Program-made: the position numbers and the translations under genes | Part shown: piece after piece, positions 6,717 to 8,619 of the stretch | How the letters are laid out: the number at the start of each line of letters is the position of its first letter | How positions within the stretch are numbered: position 1 is the first letter of the stretch | Notes under the pieces: model-generated | The model's database searches: none | Seen by the model: only the letters and a program-made list of their open reading frames with translations | Told to the model about the DNA's origin: nothing | Source: Clostridia bacterium | GTDB lineage: Bacteria; Bacillota; Clostridia; DSM-8532 | Reading direction: 5' to 3' | Length of the DNA stretch: 8,619 nucleotides | NCBI GenBank assembly: GCA_026418215.1 | Contig: JAOABT010000409.1 | Location: forward strand, 1 to 8,619

Positions 6717-6746
6717 ATTTTATCACAAAAGTAATTTTCTAAGCAA
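6717..6746 (-). promoter_or_regulatory. Candidate sigma-A promoter for the MBOAT-DHHW operon
   Basis: On the minus strand TTGCTT (6741-6746) and TAAAAT (6717-6722) are separated by 18 bases. A TG pair lies just upstream of the -10. The predicted start near 6710 gives a leader of about 48 bases before the TTG start. Confidence 0.55.
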
Positions 6747-6820
6747 TTGCTATGGCATAATATGAGACTTTTTCGTTAAAATAGAGTTATCAAAAACGGC
6801 TTAGAAAAGTTAGTCGTGCG

Positions 6821-6949
6821 ATGGGGAGCTTTGTCGGGCTGGATAATATTAATCTTAAAGTCCGCAGGGCTCTGGAACGATTAAGAGATAAGAAGACCCA
6901 AAAACCGAGGGGCATAAAAGCATGGTCCCTGCTGCAAAACCCAAAATAA
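6821..6949 (+). CDS. Small basic ORF, 42 codons, unrecognised
   Basis: The ATG frame begins MGSFVGLDNINLKVRRALER, continues with LRDKKTQKPRGIKAWSLLQ and ends NPK-TAA. It is rich in Lys and Arg, and the segment NLKVRRALERLRDKK would form an amphipathic basic helix. I do not recognise the family. In its favour are the coding-like amino-acid mix, the absence of membrane or low-complexity character, and a strong terminator 55 bases downstream on the same strand. Against it is the lack of a clear ribosome binding site before ATG 6821. A second mini frame (6922-6984, MVPAAKPKIIDLRDREFGKY) overlaps in another phase and has AGGGG nine bases before its ATG. The two together could be a frameshifted remnant of one small gene, or the segment could be a non-coding RNA. 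Confidence 0.35.
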   Translation: MGSFVGLDNINLKVRRALERLRDKKTQKPRGIKAWSLLQNPK

Positions 6950-7003
6950 TTGATTTGAGAGATAGGGAATTCGGTAAGTATTAAGGCTTGTACCTAAACC
7001 ATG

Positions 7004-7037
7004 GGGGAGGGCGGCATGAGCCCTCTCCTAGTTTTTT
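7004..7037 (+). terminator. Rho-independent terminator
   Basis: A nine-pair stem (GGGGAGGGC, 7004-7012, with GCCCTCTCC, 7020-7028, one G-U pair) closes a seven-base loop and is followed after three bases by six Ts (7032-7037). It works only in the plus direction; there is no T run on the other side. It would end a transcript carrying the small ORF at 6821-6949 and it insulates the promoter at 7155. Confidence 0.82.
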
Positions 7038-7154
7038 GGGACAAGCTTAGACAGTTATCCTCACAGTGATTATGCAGATGAAAGGGTAAAAAGAAACCGA
7101 GGAACAATAGAGCGGTTTTATGCCTCGGCATGTAGGAATATCTTTCAAAGTCTA

Positions 7155-7182
7155 TTTTCATGGATGCGTTCTTTGCTATAAT
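7155..7182 (+). promoter_or_regulatory. Extended -10 promoter, likely for the MFS gene
   Basis: A perfect TATAAT (7177-7182) is preceded by TGC, giving the extended TGnTATAAT form. TTTTCA (7155-7160) provides a 4/6 match to the -35 at 16 bases. This is the best promoter in the gap before the MFS gene and lies downstream of the 7004-7037 terminator. Transcription would begin near 7189, about 260 bases before the MFS start codon. Confidence 0.6.
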
Positions 7183-7188
7183 TGAGAA

Positions 7189-7448
7189 GGTAATGATAAA
7201 AGTTATGCTACCAAATGTCTTTATTGTCGGCTTTAGGCTGGTCTGAAGATCATGGGGCCTTTTCACCGAAGGAGAAGTGACAGTCGAGCCATTCCAGTGC
7301 TTTGCGAAAATTAATGATCGAGCATGAGCCTAACCCTCTCAACCTCAAAGCACAGGGTTCATTTTGTTGACGGGCTGGAGGCCTTGACAAATGCTTATCA
7401 AAAAGACCGGACTTATTGACTGAAACCTATGAAAGAAGCGATTCAACG
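7189..7448 (+). promoter_or_regulatory. Long leader of the MFS gene with possible pseudoknot
   Basis: No confident gene lies here. Two inverted repeats are interleaved: GTGCTTTG (7297-7304) with CAAAGCAC (7346-7353), and AACCCT (7332-7337) with AGGGTT (7354-7359). The right arms abut, which is the geometry of an H-type pseudoknot or of two competing hairpins. Short frames occur: GTG 7277-7327 after GAAGGAG, ATG 7324-7419 (31 codons) overlapping its stop, and ATG 7429-7452 (MKEAIQR) whose TGA overlaps the MFS ATG. I do not recognise a known riboswitch, T-box or attenuator, and no terminator precedes the MFS start. Regulation by structure or leader translation is inference. Confidence 0.35.
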
Positions 7449-8590
7449 ATGACTGACAATAATAGCGTCAAACGCTGTTTTATTAATCCTGCTTGGCTTG
7501 GATCAACCTTTTCGTCCTTACGGCATAAGAACTTTAGATACTACTGGTTTGGTATGTGTATTTCCCTGATCGGTACCTGGATGCAGAACATTGCTCAGCC
7601 GTGGCTTGCCTATTCTTTAACTAAATCCCCATTTCTTTTAAGCTTGGTCGGAGCTCTGCAATTTACGCCGATGCTCCTTTTCTCACTCTTTGCCGGTGTC
7701 CTCATTGACCGTTTTCCAAAAAAGAAGATCCTTCTCGTTACACAGTCAGCATCACTTGTCATCACCATGGTTTTGGCAACATTAGTCTTTCTGGGAAATG
7801 TTCAATACTGGCACATTCTGGTGGCCGCCACAGCTCTTGGCTTTGTCAACACCCTTGATATGCCCGCGAGGCAGGCGTTTGTCGTCGAGCTGGTGGGCAA
7901 GGAGGACCTGATGAATGCCATCGCGCTCAACTCGTCCGTTTTCAACATTGCACGCATCATAGGTCCCGCTTTGGCAGGAGCTGTTATGGCAATGGCCGGC
8001 GTAGCAGCATGCTTCTATGCGAATTCCATCAGCTTTGCGGCCGTGATCATTGGGCTTTTTTACATTAAGCCCCTGGTTCAAGCGGAAAGAAAGAAGAAGG
8101 AAACCAAGATTCTTTCGGATATTAAGGAAGGCATCCAATATATCTTAAGAGAGAAGGAAATATTGCAAACCCTGATAACAGTAGCCATTGTGGGAACCTT
8201 CGCCATTAACTTCAGCGTTTTAGTTCCTGTTTTTGCAAAGGTTATCCTGAAACAGCAGGAAGCAGGCTTTGGTTTTCTGATGTCCTTTATGGGTGTGGGA
8301 TCGTTCATCGGGGCCATGGTCATAGCAAGCCTCAGTAAATCGGGACCCAAGAGGTTTATTCTCACAGTTGTTCCTTATTTAATTTCAGCTATGTTGATAC
8401 TCACAGGCTTAACCAATGCTTATGTGCTAACCGGTTTTGGACTAGCAGCAACAGGCCTTTTCTTCGTGTCCTTCAGTTCTACGGCCAACTCCACTATTCA
8501 GCTCAGAACAAGGGATGAATACCGCGGAAGAGTGATGAGCGTCTATACGCTGGTATTCGGGGGATCGACGCCCATCGGCAACCTGTACGC
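7449..8590 (+). CDS. MFS_3-type exporter, C-terminus cut by adapter
   Basis: The frame is open from ATG 7449 to the right-hand adapter, about 380 codons. It starts with a short cytoplasmic tail and then the group's opening block RHKNFRYYWFGMCISLIGTW. The loop 2 MFS motif reads GVLIDRFPKKK. TLDMPARQAFVVELV and NIARIIGPALAGAVMA follow, then a charged central loop (QAERKKKETK) and the second six-helix half. These are the marks of the EntS-like MFS_3 drug or siderophore exporters, proton-driven efflux pumps of the inner membrane. Members have about 400-430 residues and twelve helices, so the last one to two helices are missing because the fragment ends, not by mutation. GAAAGAAG ten bases before the ATG is a weak ribosome binding site, and a seven-codon mini frame overlaps the start. 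The substrate cannot be predicted. No MarR or TetR gene is adjacent on this side. Confidence 0.92.
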
Positions 8591-8619
8591 CTGTCTCTTA
8601 TACACATCTGACGCTGCCG
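8591..8619 (+). other. Nextera adapter (reverse-complement mosaic end plus i5-side tail), artefact
   Basis: Bases 8591-8609 are the reverse complement of the Tn5 mosaic end (ctgtctcttatacacatct), and 8610-8619 (gacgctgccg) continue into the standard Nextera read-1 adapter. This is not genomic. Translated in the MFS frame it gives CLLYTSDAA, a well-known contamination peptide. Confidence 0.98.

Noticed and set aside
6994..7266. 90-codon minus-strand ORF between the MBOAT and MFS genes
   Set aside because: It spans the plus-strand terminator and promoter, has a patchy amino-acid composition, no ribosome binding site and no recognisable domain; most likely chance.
7384..7389. TTGACA as a -35 box for the MFS gene
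   Set aside because: No -10-like hexamer occurs at 15-19 bases downstream (17-base position reads CCGGAC), so it is not a promoter on this evidence.
7250..7426. Minus-strand open frame of 58 codons containing FRKALEWLDCHFSFGEKA
   Set aside because: It reads somewhat protein-like but has no usable start codon or ribosome binding site, is bounded by nearby stops and lies opposite the MFS leader. I could not assign a family; possibly an old gene remnant.

Overview
The window looks like a piece of a moderate-GC Bacillota (Clostridia-like) chromosome. It carries a YnzC/DUF896 protein, a DUF3006 protein beside a ComEC-type metallohydrolase, a DltB/AlgI-like MBOAT paired with a DHHW protein, strong AGGAG-type ribosome binding sites, a TTG start and sigma-A-like promoters. 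No species can be named from the sequence alone. Both ends are Tn5/Nextera adapter (1-19 and 8591-8619), so the window is a tagmented fragment or contig with untrimmed ends. Features touching either edge are cut by library preparation, not by biology.

Layout. 20-309: an insertion-sequence remnant on the minus strand, in which the start of an IS21-like (IstA) reading frame runs into a piece of an IS3-type DDE transposase. 310-551: AT-rich non-coding DNA with no clear promoter. 552-1976 (+): a PQQ-type beta-propeller protein with no visible export signal. 3381-1978 (-): a likely operon of DUF896, a ComEC-like MBL hydrolase and DUF3006. 3565-4008 (+): a DUF3788 protein, divergent from DUF896, with promoters for both in the 183-base gap. 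6662-4005 (-): an O-acetylation module, an MBOAT acyltransferase followed by a DHHW/AlgJ-AlgX-like protein whose frame is broken by a single in-frame TAG. 6663-7448: almost 0.8 kb without a confident gene, holding the MBOAT promoter, a 42-codon ORF, a convincing terminator, an extended -10 promoter and a long leader with a possible pseudoknot. 7449-8590 (+): an MFS_3-type exporter cut by the right-hand adapter.

How the genes fit together. The MBOAT would carry acyl groups across the membrane and the membrane-anchored DHHW protein would place them on a surface or secreted polysaccharide. In this molecule that pathway is interrupted unless the TAG is suppressed or is an error. The MBL and DUF3006 proteins form a common small cassette apart from comEC. 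The other genes are independent housekeeping or accessory units. I see no phage, CRISPR, toxin-antitoxin or defence system. The candidates most worth a second look are the structured leader upstream of the MFS gene, the small ORF plus terminator unit, and the nonsense codon in the DHHW gene.
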